Below are positions 48,268 to 57,721 of a DNA stretch of 64,000 bases, piece after piece. The notes beneath the pieces were generated by a model, which was not told the DNA's origin, ran no database searches, and saw only the letters and a program-made list of their open reading frames with translations. Origin of the DNA: Clostridium sp. (GTDB lineage: Bacteria; Bacillota; Clostridia; Clostridiales; Clostridiaceae); contig NZ_JAKVOI010000001.1 of the NCBI RefSeq assembly GCF_022482905.1, forward strand, positions 2,109,958 through 2,173,957, written 5' to 3'. Numbering within the stretch: position 1 is the stretch's first letter; the number at the start of each line of letters is the position of its first letter. The translations under genes were made by a program, and so were the position numbers.

Positions 48268-48849
48268 TCATTTATATTGATATTTGTATTGAGAAATCAA
48301 ATAGTTTCTACCTTTTATAGTATTTAAATGCAGCAGCTGCTTTTTGTCAATAACGTGTTTTATAGTATTATTGAATGAATCAAGCAGTGCCCTATCCAGA
48401 TTATCCACTGCATCTTCCCTTATTTTATCTACTCCCGGGAAATCCCTCATGGGTTCAATATAATCTGCTACATATATTATCTTTTCCATCAGGCTCATAT
48501 CTTCTTTTCCCGTAGTATGATATGCCACGGCATTCAGTATCTCATCATCATGAATTCCCATTTTATCTCTGGCAATTATAGAACCTACAGGTCCATGAAG
48601 CAAATTAGGAGTTTCATCCAAAACCTCATCTATTATAATTCCATTCCTTTCGGCAATATCTATAAGCTCACTGTCGGACATACATTTGGCACAATCGTGA
48701 ATGAGTCCTGCAACTCTGGCTTTTGAAACATTGGCTCCATAAATTTTTGCGAGTCTTACTGCCGTACTGCTGACACCCAAGCTGTGTTCATACCTCGTCA
48801 CTTTCAGGTTTGTCTTTAAATACCTGTCTATCTCTCCCTCATCCCACAT
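48268..48849 (-). CDS. yqeK: YqeK-type HD phosphohydrolase (Ap4A hydrolase)
   Basis: HD-domain enzyme; YqeK homologues symmetrically hydrolyse diadenosine tetraphosphate. Motifs are HSLGVSSTAVRLAKIYG, AGLIHDCAKCMSD (HD pair) and VAYHTTGKEDMSLMEKIIYVADYIEP. Length 193 is standard. It follows nadD by about 37 bases, the conserved nadD-yqeK order. Confidence 0.93.
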   Translation of the reverse strand: MWDEGEIDRYLKTNLKVTRYEHSLGVSSTAVRLAKIYGANVSKARVAGLIHDCAKCMSDSELIDIAERNGIIIDEVLDETPNLLHGPVGSIIARDKMGIHDDEILNAVAYHTTGKEDMSLMEKIIYVADYIEPMRDFPGVDKIREDAVDNLDRALLDSFNNTIKHVIDKKQLLHLNTIKGRNYLISQYKYQYK

Positions 48850-48886
48850 TTTCTTTAATCACTCCAAAACAATAAATTATTTAATT

Positions 48887-49489
48887 TTATCTGTAAAGTC
48901 TGTATTCTCTTATTATATCATAGACACTTTCCGGAATAAGGTAGCTTATATTTCTACCCATTTTTACACTTTCCCTTATTCGAGTAGAAGATATATCCAG
49001 AAGAGGGGCATCCAGAAACATAATATTAGTTGAATACTTTTTTTCAATACTTTCTTTTTGAATCCTCACACTATCCATATCAAATCCAGGTCTATTAAAT
49101 ACTATAAACTTACATAATTTGAATATACCACCTGGATCATTCCAGCTTTCTACATCCATAAGACAATCCACACCTGTAAGGAAATACCATTCTGTATCTT
49201 TTTCAACTTTATTAAAGTGAACCAATGTTCTATAAGTATAGCTTAAATTATTGCTGTTTATCTCATAGTCACTAACTACAAACTTGCGTTCCTTTTCTAC
49301 AGCTTTTGTAACCATTTTATACCTTACAGCAGCATCAGTTATGTCATTTCCCAACTTATGCGGTGGATTCCCGGACGGCATAAATATTACTTCATCCAGG
49401 CTCAATTTATACAATGCCTCATAGGCTATATGTATATGACCATTGTGTATAGGATCGAATGTACCACCAAAAATAGCTTTTTTAATCAT
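48887..49489 (-). CDS. nadD: Nicotinate-nucleotide adenylyltransferase NadD
   Basis: Adenylates nicotinate mononucleotide in NAD synthesis. The nucleotidyltransferase motif [12 protein letters not shown] near the start and [13 protein letters not shown] near residue 168 are diagnostic, along with [10 protein letters not shown]. Length 200 is typical. It follows obgE by about 20 bases and precedes yqeK. Confidence 0.97.
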   Translation of the reverse strand: MIKKAIFGGTFDPIHNGHIHIAYEALYKLSLDEVIFMPSGNPPHKLGNDITDAAVRYKMVTKAVEKERKFVVSDYEINSNNLSYTYRTLVHFNKVEKDTEWYFLTGVDCLMDVESWNDPGGIFKLCKFIVFNRPGFDMDSVRIQKESIEKKYSTNIMFLDAPLLDISSTRIRESVKMGRNISYLIPESVYDIIREYRLYR

Positions 49490-49510
49490 GTATTACCTCT
49501 TTCAATAAAA

Positions 49511-50785
49511 TTATACCATATATTCAAATTCAAAATCATTTAACCTTATCGTATCTCCATCTTTAATTCCCTTTTGAATCAATTCTTCCATTACCCCTTT
49601 GTTCTTCAATACATTATAGAAATATCTAAGCTCATTATAATCATTTACATTTACACTGGCAAGCAATCTGTCTACAAAGCTTCCTTCAACAATAAAAGTA
49701 TTTTCCTCTTTCCTTATGGTATAGGTAAATCGTTTTTGCTCTGGCATGAATTTTTCACTTTCATCTATTTTCATATCATTTACGGGTATTTCGGAAAGCA
49801 TTCTGGCTGCCTCTTTCATAAGTTCTTCAACACCCTGTCTTGTAGCAGCAGATATTTTAAATACTTTGTCGTATCCCAATTGAGATACCTTGTTTTTAAA
49901 ATTTTCAAATATATCATTATCATACATCATATCTGATTTGTTTGCAGCAATTATCTGAGGTCTATCCCATAGTTTTACATCATATTTTTTTAGTTCCTCA
50001 TTTATTTTCATGAAATCATAAAAAGCATCTCTACCTTCTATCTGGGATATATCCACAACATGTATAAGAATCCTCGTTCTCTCAATATGTCTCAAAAATT
50101 CAAGTCCAAGCCCTGTACCTGAAGAGGCTCCTTCTATTATCCCTGGTATATCTGCCATTACAAAGCCATCAATACCCGGCATATCAACTACACCAAGATT
50201 TGGCTTTAGTGTTGTAAAATGATAATTTGCAATCTTGGGGTTTGCCCCGGTTACAACAGACAGCAAAGTTGACTTCCCAACATTCGGGAATCCCACCAGT
50301 CCCACATCCGCCAGAAGCTTGAGTTCAAGTGAAACATACCTCTCCTCTCCCGGCATACCCGGTTCTGCAAATTCAGGCGCCTGCCTCGTAGAAGTTGTAA
50401 ACCTCACATTTCCTCTTCCTCCCCTTCCTCCTTTTGCGACCACATATCTATCGCCTTTATGAGAAAGATCCGCCATTATTTTATTGGTTTCCACATCTCT
50501 TATCACAGTACCTATGGGAACCTTTATATATAAATCAGCTCCCTTTTTTCCAAAACATTTTGAGCCGGAACCATTTTCGCCTTTTTCAGCTTTGTATTTT
50601 TTTCTATAGGTAAAATCCAGAAGAGTTGTGCTGTTTTCGTCAATTATTAAAATAACACTTCCACCGTCACCCCCATCTCCGCCATCAGGCCCACCAAGTG
50701 GAACATATTTTTCTTTTCTAAAGGATATGGCTCCATCGCCGCCATCTCCGGATTTTACAAATATTCTCGCCGTATCTACAAACAT
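49511..50785 (-). CDS. obgE: GTPase ObgE (CgtA)
   Basis: Ribosome-assembly and stress GTPase acting on the 50S subunit. The Gly-rich Obg fold covers residues 1-158 ([20 protein letters not shown]), the G domain shows [22 protein letters not shown] and NKSD, and an OCT domain ends the protein. Length 424 fits the Gram-positive type. It lies downstream of rplU-prp-rpmA, with a terminator hairpin in between. Confidence 0.98.
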   Translation of the reverse strand: MFVDTARIFVKSGDGGDGAISFRKEKYVPLGGPDGGDGGDGGSVILIIDENSTTLLDFTYRKKYKAEKGENGSGSKCFGKKGADLYIKVPIGTVIRDVETNKIMADLSHKGDRYVVAKGGRGGRGNVRFTTSTRQAPEFAEPGMPGEERYVSLELKLLADVGLVGFPNVGKSTLLSVVTGANPKIANYHFTTLKPNLGVVDMPGIDGFVMADIPGIIEGASSGTGLGLEFLRHIERTRILIHVVDISQIEGRDAFYDFMKINEELKKYDVKLWDRPQIIAANKSDMMYDNDIFENFKNKVSQLGYDKVFKISAATRQGVEELMKEAARMLSEIPVNDMKIDESEKFMPEQKRFTYTIRKEENTFIVEGSFVDRLLASVNVNDYNELRYFYNVLKNKGVMEELIQKGIKDGDTIRLNDFEFEYMV

Positions 50786-50810
50786 GTTGTATCACTCCCT
50801 TTTACTCTAG

Positions 50811-50840
50811 ATTTAAAAAGACACCCTCTAAACGGGTGCC
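50811..50840 (-). terminator. Intrinsic terminator between rpmA and obgE
   Basis: On the minus strand GGCACCC and GGGTGTC pair (one G-U) around a 7-base loop, followed by TTTTTAAATC. It ends the rplU-prp-rpmA unit; partial read-through to obgE remains possible. Confidence 0.87.
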
Positions 50841-50849
50841 TCATAAATA

Positions 50850-51152
50850 TTACTCAGCTACTAATTCTTCCTCTGGTAAAGGATATACGCTGGCCTTTTT
50901 TCTGCTTTTGCCTAATCTTTCAAATTTTACTATACCATCTACTTTGGCGAAGAGGGTATCATCAGAACCTTTTCCAACATTATTCCCTGGATGAATCTTT
51001 GTTCCTCTCTGTCTAACCAATATATTACCTGCCAGGACAAACTGTCCGTCTGCAGATTTGGCACCCAATCTCTTGGATTCACTATCCCTACCATTTTTTG
51101 AACTACCCATTCCCTTTTTATGGGCAAACAACTGAAGATCCATAATAATCAT
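50850..51152 (-). CDS. rpmA: 50S ribosomal protein L27 precursor
   Basis: L27 lies at the peptidyl-transferase centre. The protein begins [20 protein letters not shown]. In Firmicutes the extension up to LQLF is removed by the Prp protease to expose the AHKKG end that reaches into the active site; the extension is present and prp is adjacent. Length 100 is normal. GGAGGTGTGATTT places the ribosome site before the ATG at 51152. Confidence 0.97.
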   Translation of the reverse strand: MIIMDLQLFAHKKGMGSSKNGRDSESKRLGAKSADGQFVLAGNILVRQRGTKIHPGNNVGKGSDDTLFAKVDGIVKFERLGKSRKKASVYPLPEEELVAE

Positions 51153-51155
51153 AAA

Positions 51156-51482
51156 TCACACCTCCTCCACATATGTACTTATATATTTGCCATAACTTAA
51201 TTCTATTCTCTTTAAACCAAGCAGCATCGTTCTCATGAGCACCTGACATTTTTCTATTTCATCCTCTGACATACTTTCCAGAGAAAAACTCAGGAATCCA
51301 TTTTCTATGGAATAGTCAACTTCAAGCCCCAATACCTCTGTCAACCCAATCAGTATGCTCTGAGATAATACAGAAACCGCACAGCAAACCAAATCATAAC
51401 CGCTGTTTATGGAATCTGCATGTCCTGACAGTTCAACTGAAACCAAATTATCAGATTTGAGCCTAAATTCTGCCCTAATCAT
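51156..51482 (-). CDS. prp: Ribosomal-processing cysteine protease Prp
   Basis: Small cysteine protease (108 residues) that trims the N-terminal extension of L27. The catalytic His and Cys are visible in ELSGHADSI and GYDLVCCAVSVL, the YsxB family signature. It sits between rplU and rpmA with 2- and 3-base gaps, so protease and substrate are made together. Confidence 0.95.
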   Translation of the reverse strand: MIRAEFRLKSDNLVSVELSGHADSINSGYDLVCCAVSVLSQSILIGLTEVLGLEVDYSIENGFLSFSLESMSEDEIEKCQVLMRTMLLGLKRIELSYGKYISTYVEEV

Positions 51483-51484
51483 GA

Positions 51485-51799
51485 TTAAGCATCTATTTTT
51501 TCTATCTGTAACTTGGTATATGGCTGCCTGTGTCCCTGTTTTTTTCTATAATCCAATTTTCTCTTGTATTTAAATACAATTACCTTCTTGTTTTTGCCAT
51601 GAGACAAAACCTTGGCACTTACTTTAGCACCATCTACCTTGGGTTTTCCTACAACTAAGTTTCCATCTTCCTTGCCTACTGCAAGTACATCATCAATTTC
51701 AACTGTCGAGTCAACCTCGGCATTTAGCTTTTCAACATATATAACGTCTCCCTCTGAAACCTTATACTGTTTTCCTCCTGTAACTACAACTGCGTACAT
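51485..51799 (-). CDS. rplU: 50S ribosomal protein L21
   Basis: 23S rRNA-binding protein of 104 residues: [20 protein letters not shown] at the start and [21 protein letters not shown] near the end are characteristic. GAGGAGGTG precedes the ATG. First gene of rplU-prp-rpmA, behind an extended -10 promoter and a leader of about 85 bases. Confidence 0.98.
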   Translation of the reverse strand: MYAVVVTGGKQYKVSEGDVIYVEKLNAEVDSTVEIDDVLAVGKEDGNLVVGKPKVDGAKVSAKVLSHGKNKKVIVFKYKRKLDYRKKQGHRQPYTKLQIEKIDA

Positions 51800-51883
51800 T
51801 AAAACACCTCCTCAATCCAGTCTCGCCTAAAAGGTATGCAGAAAACAAATTTCTACATTTCAACCTATTTCGCGCGGTCTACA
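51800..51883 (-). promoter_or_regulatory. Probable L21 leader
   Basis: The untranslated region between the predicted start near 51883 and rplU occupies the place of the known Firmicute L21 leader RNA, used for ribosomal-protein autoregulation. I identify it by position and promoter; the secondary structure was not confirmed. Confidence 0.5.
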
Positions 51884-51889
51884 AAGGGT

Positions 51890-51918
51890 ATTTTAGCACA
51901 GATAGCCTTCTTTGTAAA
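51890..51918 (-). promoter_or_regulatory. Sigma-A promoter of rplU-prp-rpmA
   Basis: On the minus strand TTTACA (51913-51918), 17 bases ending in TGC, and TAAAAT (51890-51895). Both boxes match at five of six positions and the -10 is extended. Confidence 0.85.
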
Positions 51919-51933
51919 GTTCTGAGCTCAAAT

Positions 51934-53358
51934 TTACACCTGAAGTTTAAATTTCTCAAGTTCATCTATCTGGCTTGAAAACACAAGCGGTTCTATTTTG
52001 AAGTATTCTCCATGTCCATATGTCAGATATATGTTTTTTTCCTCTCCTCCTATATCTTTTAGAAAGGAACTCACATTTTCTTCAATATCATTCTTATAAT
52101 TATTCCCGATTTGAATATGTATATTCATTTCATTTATTTTATCTATCTCATTTTCAATAAGCATGCTCATATATGATAATTTTATCCTGTGCCCCATTCC
52201 TCTGCAATAAGCGCAATCCTCGTCTATATAATCGCTTATAGGTCTTCCAGATCTCTTTCTTGCTATTTGAACCAAATTCAATTCAGTAAAAGGATATACT
52301 ATGGTTTTGTTGCTGTCATCATCGAACCCCGAATTCAATATATCTATAATCTTTCGCTTGTTTTCAATTTTATCCATGTCAATAAAATCTATCAATATAA
52401 TTCCACTTAAATTCCTAAGCCTTATCTGTCTTACAATTTCTTCTGCAGCCTGAAAATTTGTAGTGAAAACTGTTTTCCCCATGGATCTGTTCTTCACATT
52501 TTTCCCTGAATTCACGTCTATGACATACATTGCTTCAGTTCTATCAATAACTATGTATCCGCCGCATTTCAAATAGACTCTTCTGTTTCTCAGGGCCAGT
52601 ATTTTGCTGTCAATATCGTGGAAGCTGAACAGTTTACCACTCTCATTGTAAAATTCAACATTGTCAACATCATAATTATATTTTTTTAAGAATCGCCTTA
52701 TATTTTCATAGTCAGATCCGTCACTGGCATATATTTTGAAATCATGTCCTTTTAGTTTGTCTCTCAGAATTTTTTCCACAAGTCCTCCGCCATTAAAAAT
52801 CAGCCCCGGCTTCAATGCATACTCGCTTTTTCTAATTATGTTTTTATACGTTTCATATAATTCATTGAATTCATTTTGTATAACATCAACCGATATATTT
52901 TGAGCATCTGTTCTTACTTTAATTCCAATACGTTCAGGCAGTTTCAGATTGTTTATTATTCTATCCTTGAATTCATTATCCAGTATTTTTCTTGAAAATT
53001 CTATTTCCCCACTAAAATTGTTCAGTACACAATATTTACCCGGCATAGAAATAGAGCTAACTACTTTAGGGCCCTTTTTCCCGAGATCTTCTTTTACAAC
53101 TTGAACCAGAAGTTCTTCTCCCTTTTTGAATCCAATATTTTTAAATCTGCTGTCAACATACATATATGCATTTTTATCTTTTCCTATATCTATAAAAGCA
53201 CATTTTATAGCTGGTACTATATTCTTCACAATACCCTTATACATTTCTCCGGGATAGGCCTCATCATTTTTTTCAAAGAAAATTTCTTTCAAGTCACCAT
53301 TTTCCATAATTGCAGTTCTCAAAAACTCCCTATTTCTGTCTATAAAAATATATTTCAA
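51934..53358 (-). CDS. rng: Ribonuclease G/E family protein
   Basis: Endoribonuclease related to RNase G (474 residues), acting in rRNA and mRNA processing. An S1-like domain occupies about residues 36-115 (EMYKGIVKNIVPAIKCAFIDIG). The catalytic region shows MYVIDVNSGKN and GIILIDFIDM with the two metal-binding Asp. The zinc-link is present as CAYCRGMGH near residue 402. The last codons overlap the preceding radical-SAM-associated gene, whose stop is at 53355. Confidence 0.92.
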   Translation of the reverse strand: MKYIFIDRNREFLRTAIMENGDLKEIFFEKNDEAYPGEMYKGIVKNIVPAIKCAFIDIGKDKNAYMYVDSRFKNIGFKKGEELLVQVVKEDLGKKGPKVVSSISMPGKYCVLNNFSGEIEFSRKILDNEFKDRIINNLKLPERIGIKVRTDAQNISVDVIQNEFNELYETYKNIIRKSEYALKPGLIFNGGGLVEKILRDKLKGHDFKIYASDGSDYENIRRFLKKYNYDVDNVEFYNESGKLFSFHDIDSKILALRNRRVYLKCGGYIVIDRTEAMYVIDVNSGKNVKNRSMGKTVFTTNFQAAEEIVRQIRLRNLSGIILIDFIDMDKIENKRKIIDILNSGFDDDSNKTIVYPFTELNLVQIARKRSGRPISDYIDEDCAYCRGMGHRIKLSYMSMLIENEIDKINEMNIHIQIGNNYKNDIEENVSSFLKDIGGEEKNIYLTYGHGEYFKIEPLVFSSQIDELEKFKLQV

Positions 53359-54062
53359 AATTCCACTTCCCTTATAAGAGGTATCAGTTCATCATTATAC
53401 ATTCCGTACATTTCTTTTCTCATTATATCAATAAAAGCATTTCTATCGAATTCCCTTGTATTTTTCAGTATATAATCAGCCAGGAGTCCTGCCGACAGAT
53501 TATCTCTGCTGCCACAGCTTATTACCGTATCCAATATAAGAATACCATCCTCAAGTTTGTAACTCATTTCTTTTACAAACCTCTTTATATTGGTTTCAGC
53601 TGCTCCCCTTTTGGTCTTTTTCATGGCTTTCCATACATCTCTTTCCATAAGTTCGTTCATATCTGACACCAGGTTGGATGTATCCACATATTTAATTTTT
53701 ATTATGTATCTTGCAGCATATACTTCAGCCATTGATTTGAATATCTTTCCGTCAGGATTATCTTTTATCGGCTTTACTTCAAGTATTCTCAATCCTAAAG
53801 GTGCATTTTCATTTAATCTTCCTATTATCTCATCTTCTTCCATTTCCCTTTCAAAAGAAATATCCATATATTCTCCACAGGAATAAACTCCTACAGAAAG
53901 CGGCTGTGCAATAGACATATTTATATGTGGATTGAATCCCCTGGAATACTGAACAGGCAATCCGGATCTTCTTATCATTCTCTGTATAGTTCTCATAACA
54001 TCCAGATGTCCTATAAACTTTACACTGCTCTCTTTTGTAAATTTAATTAAATACCGAATCAC
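53355..54062 (-). CDS. TIGR03936 family radical-SAM-associated protein (DUF2344)
   Basis: Protein of 235 residues of the DUF2344/TIGR03936 family, which occurs beside or fused to TIGR03960 radical-SAM proteins. Recognisable stretches are YLIKFTKESSVKFIGHLDVM, RRSGLPVQYSRGFNPHINMS and PLSVGVYSCGEYMDI. It overlaps the radical-SAM gene upstream by 20 bases and the RNase G gene downstream by 4, so all three are coupled. Function unknown; tRNA or rRNA modification is a reasonable guess from partners. Confidence 0.9.
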   Translation of the reverse strand: MIRYLIKFTKESSVKFIGHLDVMRTIQRMIRRSGLPVQYSRGFNPHINMSIAQPLSVGVYSCGEYMDISFEREMEEDEIIGRLNENAPLGLRILEVKPIKDNPDGKIFKSMAEVYAARYIIKIKYVDTSNLVSDMNELMERDVWKAMKKTKRGAAETNIKRFVKEMSYKLEDGILILDTVISCGSRDNLSAGLLADYILKNTREFDRNAFIDIMRKEMYGMYNDELIPLIREVEF

Positions 54063-55893
54063 TGAAACACTTCACCTCCAGATTTGCATTTATTCCACAA
54101 TTTTTGCACCCTGATCTGCAGTCCGGAGTTACTTCAGCCATTTTTGCCTTTTCATTTTCTTTTATCAAAAATTCCTTATCTACTCCAACATCTATAAAGT
54201 CCCAGGGTAAAATTTCATCATAATTCCTTCTCCTGTAGGCATAGAAATCTCCGTCTATGTTACACTTTCTAAATGCATCCATCCATATGTCAAAATCGAA
54301 ATATTCGGACCATCCGTCAAATTTTGCTCCCATTTTGAAAGCTTCTACCAGGACATCACAGACCCTTCTGTCCCCCCGTGCAAATACAGCTTCCAGATAA
54401 CTTACGGGACTTTCATGCCAGCTGTAATTTATCTGCCTTTTATTTATTGATTTCCTGATCAATTGTATTTCATCTTTTACATCTTCCATTTTTATCTGGG
54501 GTGACCACTGAAAAGGTGTAAAAGGTTTTGGTACAAATATGGAAGTACTTACCGTTACCTTCAGTCCCTTTTTCCTCTTCTCTTTTGGTACGGAAAAATA
54601 TTCATCCACAACCTTGCCGGCTAAATCTGAAATACCTACTATATCCTCTTTTGTTTCATATGGAAGCCCAATCATAAAATACAGCTTTATAGTTGACCAT
54701 CCGGACTCAAATGCACTTCTTACGGAGCTCATCAGATCCTGTTCACTTACCCCTTTGTTTATAACATCCCTCATTCTCTGACTTCCTGCTTCAGGTGCAA
54801 AAGTAAGCCCTGTTTTTCTTACTTTCTGTATTTCATTTATAAGTCCTACAGAAAAAGAATCTATTCTGAGAGATGGGAGGGACAATCCTATCTTATAATC
54901 TTTATATTTTTCTATAAACCCATGCACCAGATTTTTGAGATCAGAATAATCACATATGCTGAGAGAGGTGAGTGAAACTTCGGAATAACCTGTACTTTTT
55001 ATGAGTTTATCCGCCTGTTCCATAAGTTTATCCACTCTCTTTTCCCTTACAGGCCTGTATATTATACCTGCCTGACAAAATCTGCAGCCTCTGGTGCAGC
55101 CTCTGAAAGTCTCAAGCATTATCCTGTCATGCACTATATCGGTGTATGGAACTATGAGATTGTCAGGATAAGGTACAGCATTCAAATCCGGTATTATTCT
55201 CTTCTTAATTTTAGAAGGCACATCTTCATATATTGGCTTGAATTGTCTCAAAGTACCATCTTCATTATATTCCACTGTATAAAGTGAAGGTACATATACT
55301 CCTTCTATGTGAGATACCTCTCTTAGGAATTCGCCTTTTCTGCCTCCTCCTTTATATTTTTTATAAAGCTCAATTATCTCCTGAAGCTGTCCTTCGCCTT
55401 CCCCGATTGCAAATATATCCGCTATATCATGCAGAGGCTCAGGGTTATAGGCACAGGGCCCCCCGCATATTATCAGAGGATCATGCTCTCCCCTTTCAGA
55501 TGCTCTTACAGGCAGTCCTGCCAGATCAATCATATTCAATATATTCGTATAACTCATTTCATACTGGAGAGTAAATCCTATAAAATCAAAATCCCTGATA
55601 GGATCCTTACTTTCCAGAGAATACAATGGGATATTGTTTTCCCTCATAAGTTTTTCAAGATCCGGCCAGGGTGCAAAAACCCTCTCGCAATAAGTGTCTT
55701 CTCTGCTATTCAAAATATAATACAATATCTTCATTCCAAGATGTGACATTCCAACCTCGTATACATCGGGAAAGCAAAACGCAAATCTAACATCTATATT
55801 TTTGCTGTCCTTTATACAGGAATTCATTTCTCCTCCAATATAGCGGGCAGGTTTTTCTACCTTGAATAATATATCATCAGAAATTCTGTTCAT
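54043..55893 (-). CDS. TIGR03960 family B12-binding-domain radical SAM protein
   Basis: Radical-SAM enzyme of unknown substrate, 616 residues. An N-terminal B12-binding-like domain (VRFAFCFPDVYEVGMSHLGM, then FIGFTLQYEMSYTNIL) precedes the radical-SAM core with ETFRGCTRGCRFCQAG, whose Cys bind the cluster. A C-terminal DUF2344-linked region ends with the Cys motif CRSGCKNCG. GAGGAGGATTTTA supports the ATG at 55893 rather than 55932. It overlaps its partner gene by 20 bases. Confidence 0.92.
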   Translation of the reverse strand: MNRISDDILFKVEKPARYIGGEMNSCIKDSKNIDVRFAFCFPDVYEVGMSHLGMKILYYILNSREDTYCERVFAPWPDLEKLMRENNIPLYSLESKDPIRDFDFIGFTLQYEMSYTNILNMIDLAGLPVRASERGEHDPLIICGGPCAYNPEPLHDIADIFAIGEGEGQLQEIIELYKKYKGGGRKGEFLREVSHIEGVYVPSLYTVEYNEDGTLRQFKPIYEDVPSKIKKRIIPDLNAVPYPDNLIVPYTDIVHDRIMLETFRGCTRGCRFCQAGIIYRPVREKRVDKLMEQADKLIKSTGYSEVSLTSLSICDYSDLKNLVHGFIEKYKDYKIGLSLPSLRIDSFSVGLINEIQKVRKTGLTFAPEAGSQRMRDVINKGVSEQDLMSSVRSAFESGWSTIKLYFMIGLPYETKEDIVGISDLAGKVVDEYFSVPKEKRKKGLKVTVSTSIFVPKPFTPFQWSPQIKMEDVKDEIQLIRKSINKRQINYSWHESPVSYLEAVFARGDRRVCDVLVEAFKMGAKFDGWSEYFDFDIWMDAFRKCNIDGDFYAYRRRNYDEILPWDFIDVGVDKEFLIKENEKAKMAEVTPDCRSGCKNCGINANLEVKCFSDSVFN

Positions 55894-55946
55894 TAAAATC
55901 CTCCTCTTAAGTACATTTCTATATTCTAACATAACACTAATTCTTT

Positions 55947-56804
55947 TTAAATGATATGATTGTCACTTGCTTTTAAAAATTCCTCCAAAGTTATGTTTCC
56001 ATATACCTTAAGTGCCTCTATTATCTCTTCTTCGTACACAATATCTACAATTTTCATGTAATCGTCCAGCACAGTAAAGATGTTGTACTTGTTCTTGTCA
56101 AAAAGAGACATTGCAGTAAGCAGGTCCTGTTTATGATGTATGGAAATATTCCTATTTTCCATGTACCCTCTTTTTAAAAATTTATAATTCTTCTTGATAA
56201 TATCACCCATAATTATATATGATGTCCTTTCATTTTCTCTAAGTGAACACACAACTATAAATAATCCTATAATTCCAATATTAAAGATCCTGTATCCTTT
56301 TAGAAAGCTTATTACATAAATAAGCATTAATATAATTCCTATAATAATGCCTATAACAATAGTAATTTTATTTGCTCTTCTGTAATCAATTCTAAAATTC
56401 AACAGGCTTCTCAAAATCCTTCCACCATCCAGTGGAAATGCCGGTATTAAATTAAATAGACCTATAGCAAGATTTATAGAAAAAAGCATATAAAATATCT
56501 GAACTTCAAATTTTTCATGCAATATATAAAATACTATGGAAAACAACAGATTGCCTATAGGTGCTGAAGAAGAAATAATGATGTCCTCTTCTTTGGTAGC
56601 TTCATCCAGGTCCTTTAACTTTATCACGGTTCCCACAATTATAAACTCTATGTCAAATCCGGAAAACTTATAATGCCTGGCAGCCAAATAATGAATTAAC
56701 TCGTGGCAGAAAACTATTATAAAGGTATAAACAATCTGACCTCTATAACCTATGATAATTAAAAATATTACATAAGGAATAAAGTATCTGCTTATTTTTA
56801 TCAC
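55947..56804 (-). CDS. spoIVFB: M50 family intramembrane metalloprotease (SpoIVFB-like)
   Basis: Site-2-type zinc protease within the membrane, about 285 residues. Motifs are FCHELIHYLAARH near residue 38 (HExxH) and NLIPAFPLDGGRILRSL near residue 125 with the third ligand Asp. Several membrane helices surround them. The C-terminal 70 residues look like a CBS domain (SIHHKQDLLTAMSLFDKNKYNIFTVLDD), as in SpoIVFB, which cleaves pro-sigma-K in the mother cell. GAGG is correctly spaced for the GTG at 56804; TTG at 56819 is the alternative. Preceded by a SpoIVFA-like small gene. Confidence 0.88.
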   Translation of the reverse strand: MIKISRYFIPYVIFLIIIGYRGQIVYTFIIVFCHELIHYLAARHYKFSGFDIEFIIVGTVIKLKDLDEATKEEDIIISSSAPIGNLLFSIVFYILHEKFEVQIFYMLFSINLAIGLFNLIPAFPLDGGRILRSLLNFRIDYRRANKITIVIGIIIGIILMLIYVISFLKGYRIFNIGIIGLFIVVCSLRENERTSYIIMGDIIKKNYKFLKRGYMENRNISIHHKQDLLTAMSLFDKNKYNIFTVLDDYMKIVDIVYEEEIIEALKVYGNITLEEFLKASDNHII

Positions 56805-56823
56805 AAAATCAGTCCTCAACTAT

Positions 56824-57183
56824 TTACTGCGGTATGTTGATTTGAAATCTGCCGATTATATTTTTTGCTTTATCCTCTACAGTTTTTAGATCAACCTGAT
56901 TCAGATTTTGCCTTAGCTTAGTATAATCATAGGTTTGATTCACTATTTTTTTAGAATAATTATATACAGCTTTAGTTTGAGGCGTTGATATAATTCTGCA
57001 GCCTACTACAACTACGGATAATACTAAAACTCCAATCAAATCTCTTATAATACGCCTTGTAATATAGGCAACTCTGGTAGGTTTAATATTTTGTCTGACG
57101 ATTTTATTATAATTTGGCGAATATTTTACATTTCCCTTCAATCGATTATAATAATCCTCATACTGTGAATTATAATATCCCAA
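56824..57183 (-). CDS. Short membrane protein in the SpoIVFA position (LytM domain absent)
   Basis: A 119-residue protein with a Tyr/Asn-rich cytoplasmic N-terminus (YYNSQYEDYYNRLKGNVKYS), one membrane helix at about residues 49-66 (LIGVLVLSVVVVGCRII) and a short external tail (VYNYSKKIVNQTYDYTKLR and onward). Its position just ahead of the SpoIVFB-like gene and its N-terminal layout resemble clostridial SpoIVFA, which normally continues into an M23/LytM-like domain. Here the protein stops before any such domain, and the protease gene follows within 20 bases. SpoIVFA identity is inference. Confidence 0.55.
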   Translation of the reverse strand: MGYYNSQYEDYYNRLKGNVKYSPNYNKIVRQNIKPTRVAYITRRIIRDLIGVLVLSVVVVGCRIISTPQTKAVYNYSKKIVNQTYDYTKLRQNLNQVDLKTVEDKAKNIIGRFQINIPQ

Positions 57184-57249
57184 AACTTATCACCCTTCTA
57201 TATGATTGATACATAAACTATATATATTTCAAATTGTACTGAATTATGA

Positions 57250-57300
57250 CCAAAACAATAACCAGTAATTTAGTATTTACAATGCACTAAACTACTGGTT
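57250..57300 (-). terminator. Intrinsic terminator after mgsA
   Basis: AACCAGTA (57260-57267) pairs with TACTGGTT (57293-57300); past one mismatch TTTAGT/ACTAAA extends the stem. ATTGTTTTGG follows on the minus strand. It separates mgsA from the SpoIVFA-like gene. Confidence 0.75.
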
Positions 57301-57315
57301 ACACGTTATTTGTTA

Positions 57316-57693
57316 CTATTTTTGAGAATGCATGCCTATTACCTTTGCAAATATCTCTGCCGCAGCCAGATTAGTGGCAAGTGGTACACTGTGTACGTCA
57401 CATATCCTCAATAATGCGGCTACATCAGGCTCATGAGGCTGTGCAGTAAGCGGATCCCTGAGGAAAAATACCATATCGATATCCCCCTGTGCAACTCTCC
57501 CGCCTATCTGCTGATCCCCGCCAAGTGGTCCTGAAAGAAATCTGTGAACTTTTAATCCTGTAATTTCGTTTATGAGCCTTCCAGTAGTACCCGTTGCAAA
57601 CAGTTCATGTTCTTCAAAAATATCCTTGTATCTTCTTGCAAAATCAATTATGTCATCCTTTTTTTTATCATGGGCGATAAATGCAATTTTCAT
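57316..57693 (-). CDS. mgsA: Methylglyoxal synthase
   Basis: Converts dihydroxyacetone phosphate to methylglyoxal and phosphate, a glycolytic overflow bypass. The 125 residues carry [40 protein letters not shown] and [10 protein letters not shown] with the catalytic Asp. It follows rodA in the usual clostridial order and ends in a terminator. Confidence 0.97.
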   Translation of the reverse strand: MKIAFIAHDKKKDDIIDFARRYKDIFEEHELFATGTTGRLINEITGLKVHRFLSGPLGGDQQIGGRVAQGDIDMVFFLRDPLTAQPHEPDVAALLRICDVHSVPLATNLAAAEIFAKVIGMHSQK

Positions 57694-57721
57694 TATAACC
57701 TCTCCTCCAATAATATATAAT

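Noticed and set aside
56820-57183. Frameshifted full-length spoIVFA
   Set aside because: The SpoIVFB-like gene starts within 20 bases of the stop, leaving no space for the missing domain in any frame.
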